This document shows positions 34,469 to 46,519 of a DNA stretch of 64,000 nt, piece after piece; positions within the stretch are counted from its first letter, which is position 1; every line of letters starts with the position of its first letter. Source of the stretch: Numida meleagris. Taxonomy: Eukaryota > Chordata > Aves > Galliformes > Numididae. The notes under the pieces are model-generated. The model had not been told where the DNA came from and made no database searches. It worked only from the letters and a program-made list of their open reading frames with translations. Made by a program: the position numbers and the translations under genes. The DNA lies in NCBI RefSeq assembly GCF_002078875.1, contig NC_034414.1, positions 33,575,884 through 33,639,883 on the forward strand, in the 5' to 3' direction.

Positions 34469-34984
34469 TGTCATGGTTTTATGATTTTCAGTTATTGGTA
34501 TTCCACATCATAACATCATGTAGTGTATGTACCTGATTCTCAGAAGAGAAGGACTACTACATTCCCCAGGGGACTTTGCTCCTCTGTTACCATTTCTGGC
34601 CAGAGGGAAAAGATAAAAACTTGCAGATCACGAGACCTCATTCCTTCTCTTTCCACCCATCTCTCGTCCTGGCAGCATCTTGCTCCCCAGCCGTCTTAAC
34701 GTCGGTAGTAGAGTAAGGCCTACCTTGGTTTTGGACATTCTCTCTTGCTGTATTGGATTTATCAGCTTAAATTGTAATTATATTGTATTATAGTGTGTTG
34801 TTTTGCATTCCAATACCTTATTTAGTAAATTAGTTTGTTTCTCCTCAGATTGTTGCTGCTGTTTTTTGCTCTCAGGCCCATTTCCTTACCCTTCTTCCCT
34901 TATCGCTTTTCCCGGGGCGTGGGTCTGTGGGTCCCTCGTCCCATTCGTCACAGAACCGGGCTGAACGCCCGTAAACTGTTGACA
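34469..34984 (+). mobile_element. Solo LTR, ERV family 1, copy B (plus)
   Basis: About 516 bp from 'tgtcatggttttatgatttt' to 'gtaaactgttgaca'. A perfect 5-bp TSD, ctccc, flanks it (34464-34468 and 34985-34989). A TATA-like 'agataaaaac' lies at about 34613. The U5 side carries 'cttttcccggggcgtggg', which matches copy D. No internal ERV sequence, so this is a solo LTR. The 5-bp TSD is usual for ERVL/class III and some other families. Confidence 0.9.
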
Positions 34985-37900
34985 CTCCCTTTGAAAATAA
35001 AAACAACGCTCATGGAAATCTCATATTCCAGTTCTCAAAGCACAGAGGTCTCCATCTCCTGTGATGACTCAATGAAACTATACCCATTCAGTTTGTCCTT
35101 CCAAAGTCAAGAGTGTTATTATTGTATAATACTCTTACCTAATTAATTCTTAACTATGAACATAATTACACTCTCCAGAAGGTAAATCACTCTTATAAAT
35201 CAGCTGCTGCTGACAGTTCACTCTTCTGCACTCTGGCACTCTGAAGGAAAGTCAGATTGAGATTGTAGAAACAGGAGATGATTGTTAAAACAGATTTTGC
35301 AGAAATTCTACTCATTAATGAAATACAAGTAACATGATTCTGCAGCAAAATCAAAAACAAAATTTAAAAAAAAGTAAAAACAAAAGAAAACACAAATGAG
35401 CGATTAAGGGACTTACAAATTCTTAAGATACAGCAGAAACCAGAATGAAAAAATATAGTAGTCCTTGGATATGCATTTGTCCTTCTGCTAGATGAAGTGA
35501 AAAGATGACAACACCTGAAATCTAGCCTACTTTTACTTTGTCAAAGAGGGATTTGAACTGGGCTTGGCTTCAAACAACAAATCCCATGAAAATGCTGTGC
35601 AGACTTTACTTCTTGTGTTTCATCCCCACACATATAAATTTAGCAGAGTAATTCTTCCTGTTCCTAGCTAGTGTTTAATTTATACTTTAACATGTAAGTT
35701 TTAATAACATTGTGTGACTTCACCTCCCAGTGGTATGAAAGAAACTCCCTAGGGGTCCTCTCCAAATTCAGGAAAGGTGGATCTAATAAGCTTTTTTCAA
35801 GTATGTGTCTCTCTTTATGTCAAATATTACAGATTAGAGCCCAAGTTTCATTTTAAGAAATCAGAAATTTGGATTGGATGTTCTGAAATATCCAAGACAA
35901 GAAGGAAACCTACCTCCAATATCAGGAGCTATAGCTTCTACTGCTTAATCTTGGAGTAGCAGAAGACATCCATGGTAGTATGTATGAAGTCTGACAAATG
36001 TCTTTGCAAGTCACAGAGGAACAAACCAACTTGACAGATACTGTTTGTTCTGATCCTGAAATAATTTTATTTTTTATTCACAGGAGAATATGTACTGATC
36101 TTTTCTGAACAAACTTACGTGTTTGTTTCCACAGTATCACTGTGTTCCATGGAGTGATTCTGATAAATGCAATATATCTAGTTTTGCCAAATAAATACTC
36201 TACTGATGATTCAATCTTATTATTTTAGAAAGAATAAAAAAGTTATTGTGAATCTTTTGTATGTTTGCATTTCATATACTTTTCTCTTTATTGTACCTTC
36301 TGTTTTTTCTTAACGAAGCTAAATAATAGGCTTTAAAATCTCTTTGCATACAGAAGACATTACTATCACGAATGCTTTCAGTTTTTTCTGATTCCTTTTC
36401 CTGGACCCTTTGCATGTCTTTGGTTTCCCAAGTGAAATGAAAAATTACGCTGACATAATTAAATGTTTGAGATATATATTTCCAAATAACCAGGACAGTT
36501 ATTCCTGAAATCAATGACACTATATTGGGGATTAATTTATTATCTTTCATTTATTCTTTATGCAGTAGTCCAGTATCTCAAAACCATAATTTGAAAAGGA
36601 AATGTAAAATAAATGTGCCACCATTTTAGTTAAGTCCAGGAAGGCATAACATATACAGCTTAGAGCCAAACTTGATGTGAGGCTTGATATACAAGCAACA
36701 GATTAAAGATTTCTTTTTTTTGAAGGAATAAATTTTATACAAGAAACACATTTTAAAAAAGTAAGCCTACCATCATTTATTTTCTGTTTGTAATGTATTT
36801 ACATAGTCCACTTCAAGCTCCTGTAATTGTCTGAGGGATTAAAGTTTAAGGAAAAAAAGTGGAAAATCATCTGCTATCTGTATAGGATTAGCTTCTACCA
36901 ACTTTCCCACATACTGGAGGATGGTGCTTTCCTTAAGTTCTTTCTGCGTCCTCCTGCCATACTTAACTCTGAGCTCTACACTTATGAAGCTAAACTGTTT
37001 ATGTCACGGCTGGTCTAATTCAGAATTACTTTGAATGGTTTACACAGTACTGGAGCCATTTCTTCAGTGTCGATGTATTTTTAGCGTATATATGCATTTA
37101 GTTATCTATACTTTTAGTAATAACTTGCTGTTAAGATCACTATTGCACAGAACAACTCTGTATAACATATCTTCAAGGAATTGTGAATGCGTAATCCTCC
37201 AAACCTTTATATGATAATGCCTTTCACCTTTGATCTCAGTTCTGTTTTTTCTTCTGAAACCTCCCATTGTACCAAAAAGCAGAAAGGAAACTTGTGATTA
37301 ATCTTCCATGAAATCCCCAAATAAGGTATCAAACACCCACTTGTCTTATTATGTACAGAATGCTGATCTTCATATTTTATCTTTTTTCTTCTCTCTCTTA
37401 GAAAAGGAAAAGATATTTTGCAAAGCAGTCTCTCATTTTTTTTTCCACAACACCCTACTTTACAGCTAAGTTTTTGACTCCACACTCAACTCAGATATTT
37501 TATGTGAATAAGAGGTTTCCAGCAACACAACATGCTTATTTCTCAACCAGACTAACACTGTAAACTCAAACCAAAACAAAGCAAATAAGACCACTCTTTT
37601 TCTTTTTGTTCAAATGATACACTATGCCAAAAAGGACAAGTAGGAAACTATTGCAAAAGAAAACTGAAGCAGGCCCTTAGTAATCCAAGTTCCTCTTAAA
37701 CTTTTGTTTTCCAAGCTATAAGATATATTCTTCATAATGCAACACACTACTCAATTTAACCAATATTCTGTGAAACTTTCCAACTCTGCAGATGAAAACA
37801 AGACCTTTAATCTCTATATTCCACAGAATTTTAGGAGCGGACTCTTTTGGTGTGTTTTTTAGTTGTTGTGGGTTTTTTTTGTTTGTTTGCTTGATTGATT

Positions 37901-39850
37901 TTTCCCTGACAATAATTTAGAAAATGAAAACATAATGTATATCCAAGTTTCTTTCAAATTATTTCTTTCCTCTTTTTCCAAATTTTCCTCAATGTCACTA
38001 AAAAGGATATAATTATAGCACAAAAATACTGCATTAAACAGCTAGGTAGCAAGTATAGTTCTGACACAACTTTTTTTCTTGCAATTGCAAATGAAAACTA
38101 CTGAAGTTAACAGATGCTTGAAATTCGCCAAGCTCTCTTTACTCATATGGGACTTTTCCATCTGCTCTCCTCAAAGGAATGAAGCTTTCTTCAGTACTTA
38201 CAGCCAGGTTTTAGAAGTCAGTAACAGAGCTCTGAAAACTTAGTACTTTAAGTATGTATATATTAAAGATACCCAAATTAAAATAGCTGTTTTATGAATC
38301 TGTCTATGAACGACCACATACTTTTAATTGTCTATAGCCATAATGCAAAAAAAATATGCCTAGATGTAAATGAGGCAAACTTTCTCAATTTCAAACTTTC
38401 ATTCACATTTTTGAAGGTATCTAGTTCCAAAGTTTTGGCTAACCTGTCTTTAATTATAAGGCAAATCAAGGTGAGCAAATTCTTTCTCACACTTGAGTTA
38501 CTGTATACTACAGTGGTTTTAAAATAAGCCAGGTATTTTTTAATAAAATATTATTTAATTTCCTATGATACCATATGTGCTGTACTTACTTGACAGATGG
38601 ATATTGATATTTATTCTCATCTGCATGAACACATAGCTGAAGCATATGCGAAACTCTTAATGATATTAAAGCTGTGCCAATTAAGATAATATTCAAGAAT
38701 CTGGTGATACTTGTTAGCATATTTCAAAAGCTCAATTTCTGAATTTTTCATTTTAATTTTTGACACATCTTTTGTTGATATTGTGTAGTTAAAATTAAAA
38801 TCAATAAAACAGACATACTCTAAAAGTATATCCAAAGACTTTATCCCTCAAAAATGTTACTTCTAAATAATATTCAAACCACTAGGAGACAAAGGGTAAT
38901 ATAAGGGAGAACTATATAATACATGTAAGTATAAAAGTTAGAAGTAAACATGAGCATTATTGACTTCCTGGTGCTAATTGTTATATTCAGAATTTGAAAT
39001 GAAAGAGTGCCTTTGGAGGTAAATATAAGAACAGACCTGTGATACAGCTGCAGGTGAGGGTTTGCAACAAAGAGGAACTTCAAAAATAGAAGGTTAGATT
39101 CTGCCCTATACTGCCTACAGTATTTTTCCAAGATGGGAAATCAATGCAGTATCGTATTATAGTATGATTAAATCTCAATAACAAAGGAACTGTTCTATAC
39201 TATATAATTACATGAAGACTTGCATTGTGTTCCCGATTCAGCAACTGGGTAATGTACAGAATTGATGAGTATTTCCAGAAAAATCTAGGTATCACCCCTG
39301 CAGACGTAGCAGATGTGTTCTTCTATTGTCTAATTTTCTCTGCACTAGAACTCATTCCTTGTCAGCAAAACAGGTGGTGTGTTCACAAATCAGTGAAGAA
39401 ATTGTCCATTATGAAAGTCTAGTGTCTTCATGATTAATTAATAGCTTAACGTAAGATTTTTTGGCATAGTATAGTGTAACTGAGTTGTGGGAACTTTTCT
39501 TTTTCTGATAAGTTCTGGAGAGAAGGTAATCTGCAGATGAGAGCAAGGTAGACAGAAATGAGTAGTAATAATTTTTTTTTTTTAATTCACCACAGAAAGA
39601 ACCATCAATACTAAACAATCAGTGCCCTCAAACAAACGATTTTTCCCTACTCTTTGTCCCAGTTTAAAATGAAGATAATTAAAGCTTTAAGAATTATTGA
39701 TGACAACTACTGTAAAGTAACAAGATCGTGTCATATCACTGAGCCATAATTCTTGGCAGTTACTGTTAGTTTCTAAATCAGGTACTGAGAAAGGGATGAC
39801 ATACCTGCCAATGGATTGAAACAGGAAATAACATGGATGCTATGTCCCAG
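34985..39850. other. Unique AT-rich DNA, no gene seen
   Basis: About 4.9 kb. Low-complexity patches: an A-rich tract at about 35346-35398 and a T/G-rich tract at about 37848-37900. No repeat family recognised. Confidence 0.55.
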
Positions 39851-40404
39851 TGTCACGGTATTGTCTAAGGGTCTGCGTCCGTGACAAGGGGAACAGGCCC
39901 GAAAGAAAAAAAACGAGAGAAGAGGAAGGAAAGAAAAAAAAATTGCCGGCGATAAGAGCCAGCCCCCGGGCGGTCCGGCGGCTAAAGCGGCAGAGAAGCC
40001 GCGGAGCCGCAACCTGTGAAGAGGGGGACCCGTAGACGGATTTAACACAAAAACAGCGGCACCGATCTGAGGAGGAACAACTAATTTTACTAAATATATC
40101 AAAATGAGGCTAGTAGAATTATGATAGAGGGTTTACAGGCTGAAAATCTTACATAGTAAACTGCAGGAGGACCACGTGCTTTCTCCTCCGGGCTGGGAAG
40201 AACAGACCCCGCGTCTCCCACGTGGCTTCACCACCCCCTCTCACGCAAAGACCCCTGGGGAGTGCACCTCCTCCCCTCCCCCTCAGAGGGCCACACCAAA
40301 AAAGGTAGTTTGCAGTAACCGGGGAATTAACTCTTTAACTGCCCGTACCTTACATGATGTAATGATGTGGAATACCGACAACAAAAAATCACAAAACCAT
40401 AACA
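39851..40404 (-). mobile_element. Solo LTR, ERV family 1, copy C (minus), CpG-rich
   Basis: About 554 bp. On the minus strand it begins TGTTATGGTTTTGTGATTTT and ends near 'ccgtgaca'. A perfect 5-bp TSD, cccag, flanks it (39846-39850 and 40405-40409). The R/U5 side at about 39950-40035 is very GC- and CpG-rich ('cccccgggcggtccggcgg'), unlike the rest of the window, which suggests a fairly recent insertion. It shares the extended 3' end with copy D. Confidence 0.9.
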
Positions 40405-40644
40405 CCCAGCATATACATGTATTTTTTTCACTAAGTTTTGTGTTTTAGCTGTACTACGCATTGTAAAGAAGGGGTGAAATCCCATGCTAACTACAAATTT
40501 CATCTGCTTTATTTCTCATATGCACACCAAAGTTTCATTAGACCTAATGTGAGCAGTCTTTTACAATACATGATGAATGTATAAACTGAAACTCTGGCTT
40601 ATGTATGCATAAGCAGAAAAAATGGAAGACTTCCTGATGTAGAC
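40405..40644. other. Short unique spacer
   Basis: About 240 bp between a solo LTR and a CR1 tail, nothing recognised. Confidence 0.5.
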
Positions 40645-40786
40645 TTCTTGATCTCCAGAAGCAGACTGGATACGGTCCTGGACAACCTGCCATAGGTGAC
40701 CCTGCTTGAACAGGGGTTTGGACCAGATGACCTTCAGATGTCTCTTTCAACCTCAACTATTCCATGATTCTGTGATTCTACGATAT
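40645..40786 (+). mobile_element. CR1: CR1 LINE, 3' end fragment (plus)
   Basis: About 140 bp: 'gactggatacggtcctgg', 'gaccctgcttgaacagggg' and 'ccatgattctgtgattc' are CR1 terminal blocks. 5'-truncated. Confidence 0.88.
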
Positions 40787-43402
40787 AGAAAATAGATCAT
40801 TGTTGTCACTTGGAAAAAAAGAGGCTTCAGAAATGGGAAAAAAAATCAAACAAAGACTTCACTCTCAGATTCCAGATAAATGATTCAGATAATTACATAG
40901 ATCTCCCTGAGTTTAATTCTTTTACTAGTTTTCCCTTTTCTCCTCCCATTTTCCAATTATTTCCCTAGCTACCTTACACTTTCAAGTGTTATATTCTCCT
41001 ATTTCCCACAAGAAATCTTTTCCAGACTGGCCTCTTAGCCTTTTCAAAACTTGAATTTTCTTATGGAAAAAATGACAGGGCAAATTTTCTGTGTGTCTTC
41101 ATCAAAACTGAGCTTCATTAAGAGGCTCAGAAACATACATGTGCCCAACAATACTACGACATGTTTTACTATCTATCAGAAACATTATCCTGAAGTCTCC
41201 AAAAAGCCCATAACTAAAGTCCTTGTAAACATTAATGAACAAGTTTGCACAATGTTGATCTGGAAGAGTAAATAATATATAGAAATACACAGTGGAAAAA
41301 GAAAAGATGCCTGAACTTTCCTTAATCCCAGAGTAGGACTTTATCTTAATATTATTACTACTAATCAAAAAAACCACTGGAAAAAGGTCCTCAACCCAAC
41401 ATTCAGTGTCGAAAAAGCCTTTTATCTTGATTACATTTTCTGCAGAATATCTGGGGGTGGAAAGAGGGAGTTTAGCGTAAAATTCTCTACAGATAATTTT
41501 GTGGGGAGAGAAAGGAAAACATAAGAGAGAAACTGAGGAGAAAAAGAGAGGAAGAAAGGAGAGGGAAAGGGACATCTCATCAAAGTGTGAATATTTTTGA
41601 TACACAGCTATCAGTTTATTGGATTTCTACTAGTAGTGATATACATTTTTATATTCTATTAGTGTTCTCAAATATTTTTTAATTCAGATTTTATAGGTTC
41701 CTCAGTCTATTTGCAGATCTCCACACACACCTTGCTAGCCTTCATTGCTTTCCCACAGTTATACAGTCTCCTAGTGAGTGTCTGTTAGAAACATGTTTTG
41801 TACTGCATCCAGAGAATACACGAGATGTTATACTTATGTGCATAATAACTCACCCATAGAAGAGAAATCAAGTGGGAAAATGATATTCTGCAATAGATTC
41901 TGAGTATATTTCATAATTCTACATAGCAGTTAAGCAGGAAATGAAATTAAAAATGTAGCTGACTGTTCATTGGAGCATTTTTAACATAATATTTGGACAC
42001 AACATAAAACCATCATACTGTCATTAAAATGTGAGAAATATATTACATTACTGTCAACATATTTGAGACTGTTCAACATAAATGAACTTCAGAGATGGAT
42101 AAAAACATGTAATCATACATTTTGGCATATATTATATAGATGACATACTTTAGAATAACTGTACATAAAATTCAGTTATTAACTGAGCTTATATAATAGA
42201 AAAACAGTTGTAAAAATATCAATTCTGTCCTTGGTTTCCATGTATACCTAAAGGACTACAAATGTAAATGTGGATATATACTTTTTTAATGTCATGATAT
42301 TTCCGATGTTAAATCCCTTGCTTATTATTACTGAATTCCAGCAGCTATGTTTTAAATTTAAATGTAAATCTTCTCAACTTCACCCTTTTTTTTGGAATCA
42401 TATCTTTATATGTCTGTCCTCTGCTCTGTCAAAATAAGTTTCCCTAAAGATGATGAGTCAATGGCAATTTACCTTGTAGTATTGTGCTAGCACGCATCCA
42501 TAATACATGGATTACATCCTTTGACTTATAACTTACTATAATAAAAAGGTTTTTGAAATGGAAGAAGATCAAATTGTATAGCATTAGGACTCTGGCACAA
42601 TAGCCTGTGTCTATTTATAAAATGAGTTTTATAAATGTAAATGTTTCTGCCAAGAAACATTAATGTAAGTAGTTGTAATTGCAAATATATAAATAGAAAA
42701 TTTTAAAAATCTTGTTAGCCAGCATAAGCAGAAATTCAGAGATTTCTGTTTCATTCTTACATGCATTCATTTATGATCAGAAAATAATTTTAAGAGGAAT
42801 TTTGACAATTGTGTTTCAGTTTAAAAGTTCACTAGCAATTGGAATGATAAAGTCTAATCCATTCAATTATATATTTTTTTACATTTCTCTAAAAGTTTAA
42901 AATATCATTCAGTGCTTGATATCTACTCCTCTGATTTCTGATTTCCTTTTAAGTCCTAAAGACCTCCGAAGAGCTACAAATAGTCATGATTATTTACACT
43001 TTTCTCAGGTTGTGGCAATGTTCTTAAGGCTTGGTAAATTTTCTATCTGAGTTTACAAAGACAAAACAAATAGTAGCGTGCTTGAGAAGAAGCCATACTA
43101 TAATTATTAGATCAACAAGTGAGACATTTTCCACAATAGCACATTGTCTATACAAAAATAACATGAATCTTCAAAAACCTCTACATTTCCTAGCTGACAA
43201 ATCCAAATAACTCTATTGATTTTGCTCTTATCAATGCAAATCCAAAAATGTAACTTGACAAGAGATCTGTCTGCATGAGGAAGCATGGTGCTTTAAACCA
43301 GGGCAATTTCTTATTTTCCACTGTTAGTTAGTACTTAAAAATACATTGAAATATCAGTTTTCTTATTTATTTGGTTTTTTTAAATTAAACTGAATATATC
43401 AT
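40787..43402. other. Unique AT-rich DNA, no gene seen
   Basis: About 2.6 kb. The longest frame, minus 41102-41605, is low-complexity and unrecognised. Confidence 0.55.
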
Positions 43403-44031
43403 TGTCATGGCTTTATGATTTTTTGTTATTAGTATTTCACATCATAACATTATGTTGTGCACTGGGAGTTAAGGAGTTAATGGTCCAGTTCCACGGACTG
43501 GATTTCCACGGATTTCCAGGTACCTGGTTCTCAGAAGAGAAGAACTACATACCCCAGAGGACTTTGTGTTCAGAGAGAAAGATAAAACTCCTTGTAAGTC
43601 ACAAGATGCTCTCCTTTTTTCGCTGCCTGGGAGTGTGTGTTTCCCCCACCATCCTGCCTTCAATTCTTAGAGTAAGGCCATCGGTTTTGGACACTCTCTC
43701 TCTCTTACTTTATTTATTAGCCTCAATTCCAATTATATTGTATTATACTGTGTTGTCTTGCATTCTGATATCATATTTAGTAAATCAACTTTCCTCTCCA
43801 GATCACTGCCGCTGTTCTGCCTTCAGGCCCATCTCCCTACCCTTCCCCTTCTCCCTTACCCTTTCCCGGGGCATGGGTCCGCGGGTCCTGTGCCCCATTA
43901 GTCATAAAACCAGGCCAAAGTGGCCCATAAACCGTCAGCACCCCCTCCCTCCCTTTTTCGGGCCGGTGGGTCTGTGGGCCTGCTGTCCCCCTGTCATGGA
44001 CACAGATAGAGCTAGATATAACTCCATGACA
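43403..44031 (+). mobile_element. Solo LTR, ERV family 1, copy D (plus), long form
   Basis: About 629 bp from 'tgtcatggctttatgattt' to 'actccatgaca', with a perfect 5-bp TSD, atcat (43398-43402 and 44032-44036). It carries 'aaggagttaatggtcc', a TATA-like 'agataaaact' at about 43585 and 'ctttcccggggcatggg' near 43861. Beyond the point where copies A and B end it has about 85 extra bp that partly repeat the preceding GC-rich segment. An open frame at 43402-44121 is a by-product of the pyrimidine-rich LTR and is not a gene. Confidence 0.9.
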
Positions 44032-44370
44032 ATCATTAATACACTGGCATATTTATTTCAAGATTGTGATCTGAAATATCCAGTTTCTCTCACAAAGATT
44101 ACTGGAATTCCCAGGTCTTAAGAAATGCTTTAAATGTTGCTTAATGAGAAATCTTGTTGAAAAATGCCAGTTATCCTCAACATCTGAAATGTATTTTCTG
44201 TGGTTAACAAAGTTGGAGTGCAATGCTCTCTTATTTTGATTAGTTAGCTACTGCTTTCCTTATAATTTAAAGGAGAAAAAAACATCCAGACAGGTTTGTA
44301 TGCTCTTGTATTGTCACTGTATATCCCGTTGTGAAAATTTTCTTTTATAAGCCATCATGAATTTTGAAGG
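44032..44370. other. Unique DNA, no gene seen
   Basis: About 340 bp between a solo LTR and a CR1 tail, nothing recognised. Confidence 0.5.
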
Positions 44371-44534
44371 TGACAAAGCACTGGGACAGGCTAACCCAGG
44401 GAGACTGTGGAGTCTCCTTCTCTGGAGATATTCAAAACCAGCCTGCAACCTAGTCTTGGAAACCTGCATTATCAGGAGTTTGGACTAAATATTCTCCAGA
44501 GGTCCCTTTCTATCCCTATGCTTCTGTGATTCTC
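44371..44534 (+). mobile_element. CR1: CR1 LINE, 3' end fragment (plus)
   Basis: About 164 bp with the end of ORF2 ('gtggagtctccttctctgg') and the 3' UTR ('attctccagaggtcccttt', 'cttctgtgattctc'). 5'-truncated. Confidence 0.88.
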
Positions 44535-44650
44535 TCGTCTCATAAATAGACAAAAATGATGAAGAAAAGCGTTTGCAAACAATTTATGCTGAATTACTCT
44601 GGAGTAAACATTTCCAAATGCAATGAGAAGAGAAAATCTGAGTGGAAAAT

Positions 44651-44700
44651 AAAAAAAAAAAAAAAAGGAAAGAAAAAAAAGCAGTAAAACAGCAAAAGAN

Positions 44701-44742
<42 letters not shown>
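44651..44742. repeat. A-rich tract, single N, T42 run
   Basis: An A-rich stretch leads to one N at 44700, followed by 42 T. The only ambiguous base in the window lies at the switch. The join and tract lengths are doubtful. Confidence 0.9.
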
Positions 44743-44745
<3 letters not shown>

Positions 44746-44941
44746 TTTTTCATTATGTATATAAGCTGATACTACTGTTATAACAGGATCTTAAGGTCCC
44801 ACTGAGGGCAAGCAGTTTTAAGCAGGAATAGAGTCAGGGATTATACAGATAACATCTTCACTATCTTGGCTGCCCTGGAAAATAATAAAGCCTGCAGGAG
44901 TCACAAGGACATTTATAAATAAACTCTGTACAAACTTTTTC

Positions 44942-45480
44942 TGGGTCAGTTCAGGATGGTTCTAATTTTCTTCATATGGTGCTGTGTTTCGTATTCTTCG
45001 CTAAAACAGCATTGATACCACATCCTTGTTTTGGCTACTGCCAAACTGTTCCTGCACATCATTAAGACTTTTTATTTTTCTTTTCCTACCCTGCTCTCCC
45101 TCTTCTCTCTAGGAAATGGGCTGGGATTGAGCAAGAATCTAGGAGGAGACACAGCCAGGACATCTGTCTAAAACTGGCTAAAGGAATATTCCATACCATA
45201 TTATGTCATGCTCAGCAATAAAAACTAGGGTAGAGGAAGAACAGGGTACGGGGACATTGTTTTCAAGGTAGCCATTTATCAGAGATGTTTGTCTGCTTGT
45301 TGAAAGCCGTTGCCTTTTCTTGGAGTTGTATTTATTTTCTTTGACTTACTAAGCTACCTTTATTTTGACCCATGGTTTTTCTCTTTTGGTCTTCTTGTTC
45401 TTTTCCCAATCCCGTTGAAGACAGAGGAATGAGCAAACATCTGTAAGTGCTTACCTGCTGACTGGAGTCAACACACTACA
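44942..45480 (+). mobile_element. Solo LTR, ERV family 2 (plus)
   Basis: About 539 bp, 'tgggtcagttcaggatgg' to 'caacacactaca'. It carries the family-2 core 'ggaatattccataccatatt' then 'atgtcatgctcagcaataaa', and 'ttttcttggagttg'. The flanks ttttc and gcatt do not form a TSD, so the ends are approximate or the insertion is old. No internal ERV sequence. Confidence 0.75.
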
Positions 45481-46519
45481 GCATTCAAAAATTTCATCCA
45501 AATTTCAAATGACATCCCTAAAGGTTCTGACAGCTTCTGCATGGAAAAAACCTTACTAATACCTCTAATGAGAGAGAAGCTTCAAAATGAACTTATTCCT
45601 TTTGAATTGTCAAAGAATTTATGTAACAATACAATTTTACTACCCAGACCACAGGAAGCCAAACCTCTATCGCTCCCCTGACACTATAATCTGTTTATTT
45701 ACAGCTGTTTCTTCCAGTTAAACATGTTTTGCTGTAGAACAGTTTCTGTTCATTTTTCCATTGCAGGGTTGCAGATGGGATGGCAGGAACTTCTGTAGAA
45801 TTGGTTTAGGTTCATCAGGAGACACAATATGATGTTCGGTACTTTGCATATCAAACTTGATATACTGTTCTCAGAATAGGAAGAAACATGGCTGCCACTT
45901 GATACCAGGCACTCATATAAAGAACAGAGATTTTTGTAGACCTCTACTTCTCCAGTGTTACAGACAGAGGGACAGATGGTTTTGGATCAATGTCATAAAT
46001 TTTTTCTCACTCTAGAGAGATTTTCTCTGAGAATCTCCTTAAATTTCCACCTGATGCGCATAAGAGAAGCGAAGCCATTTTCTTCATGAATGAGGCCAGA
46101 AAATCAATCAGTATAACAATTATTCTGGAGAAGGGCTGATTTCAGAACACTTACATTTACTACACAAGCAAGATAACACATTCTCTTATTCATCAGTTTT
46201 CTCAATCAGCTAGTAAAATGCCCAGTGTTGTCACTGTCACTATGTGGCAGCTGCAGCCACATTGTCAAAATCTGTATCTGACTTTGATAGTGTAGACATT
46301 TAAAAAGATTCCTTATCTCTAGTAAGAGTGCTATATAACATAAAAGAAGCTGACAAGAAGCAAGTATTAGTACTAACACGCTTCTCTTTCATATTTGCAT
46401 TTTATTCTGTAAAAAAAAAATATTGTCAGTATTTTGTATCCTGTTGCATCATTTATCATAAGAATTATAATTGCTGATTTTTTCCTCCAGTACTTATGTA
46501 ATAATTTACTGCATTGCAG
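45481..46519. other. Unique DNA between two family-2 LTRs
   Basis: About 1 kb. The two LTRs are in opposite orientation and no gag, pol or env text lies between them, so they do not form a provirus. Confidence 0.6.

Noticed and set aside
34835..35146. 103-codon plus-strand frame with a hydrophobic start
   Set aside because: Starts inside solo LTR copy B and runs out of it. A composition effect.
39773..40102. 109-codon minus-strand frame, Pro/Leu-rich
   Set aside because: Lies on the GC-rich end of solo LTR copy C and crosses its boundary.
41102..41605. 167-codon minus-strand frame rich in Ser, Phe and Leu
   Set aside because: Comes from a purine-rich plus strand (GA-rich at 41510-41575), which suppresses stops. 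No domain seen.
34469..44031. LTR copies B and D (both plus) as ends of one provirus
   Set aside because: Each has its own perfect TSD, the intervening DNA is non-retroviral, and a minus-strand copy lies between.
43402..44121. 239-codon plus-strand frame
   Set aside because: It overlies solo LTR copy D almost exactly and reflects its pyrimidine-rich sequence. No ERV protein motif.
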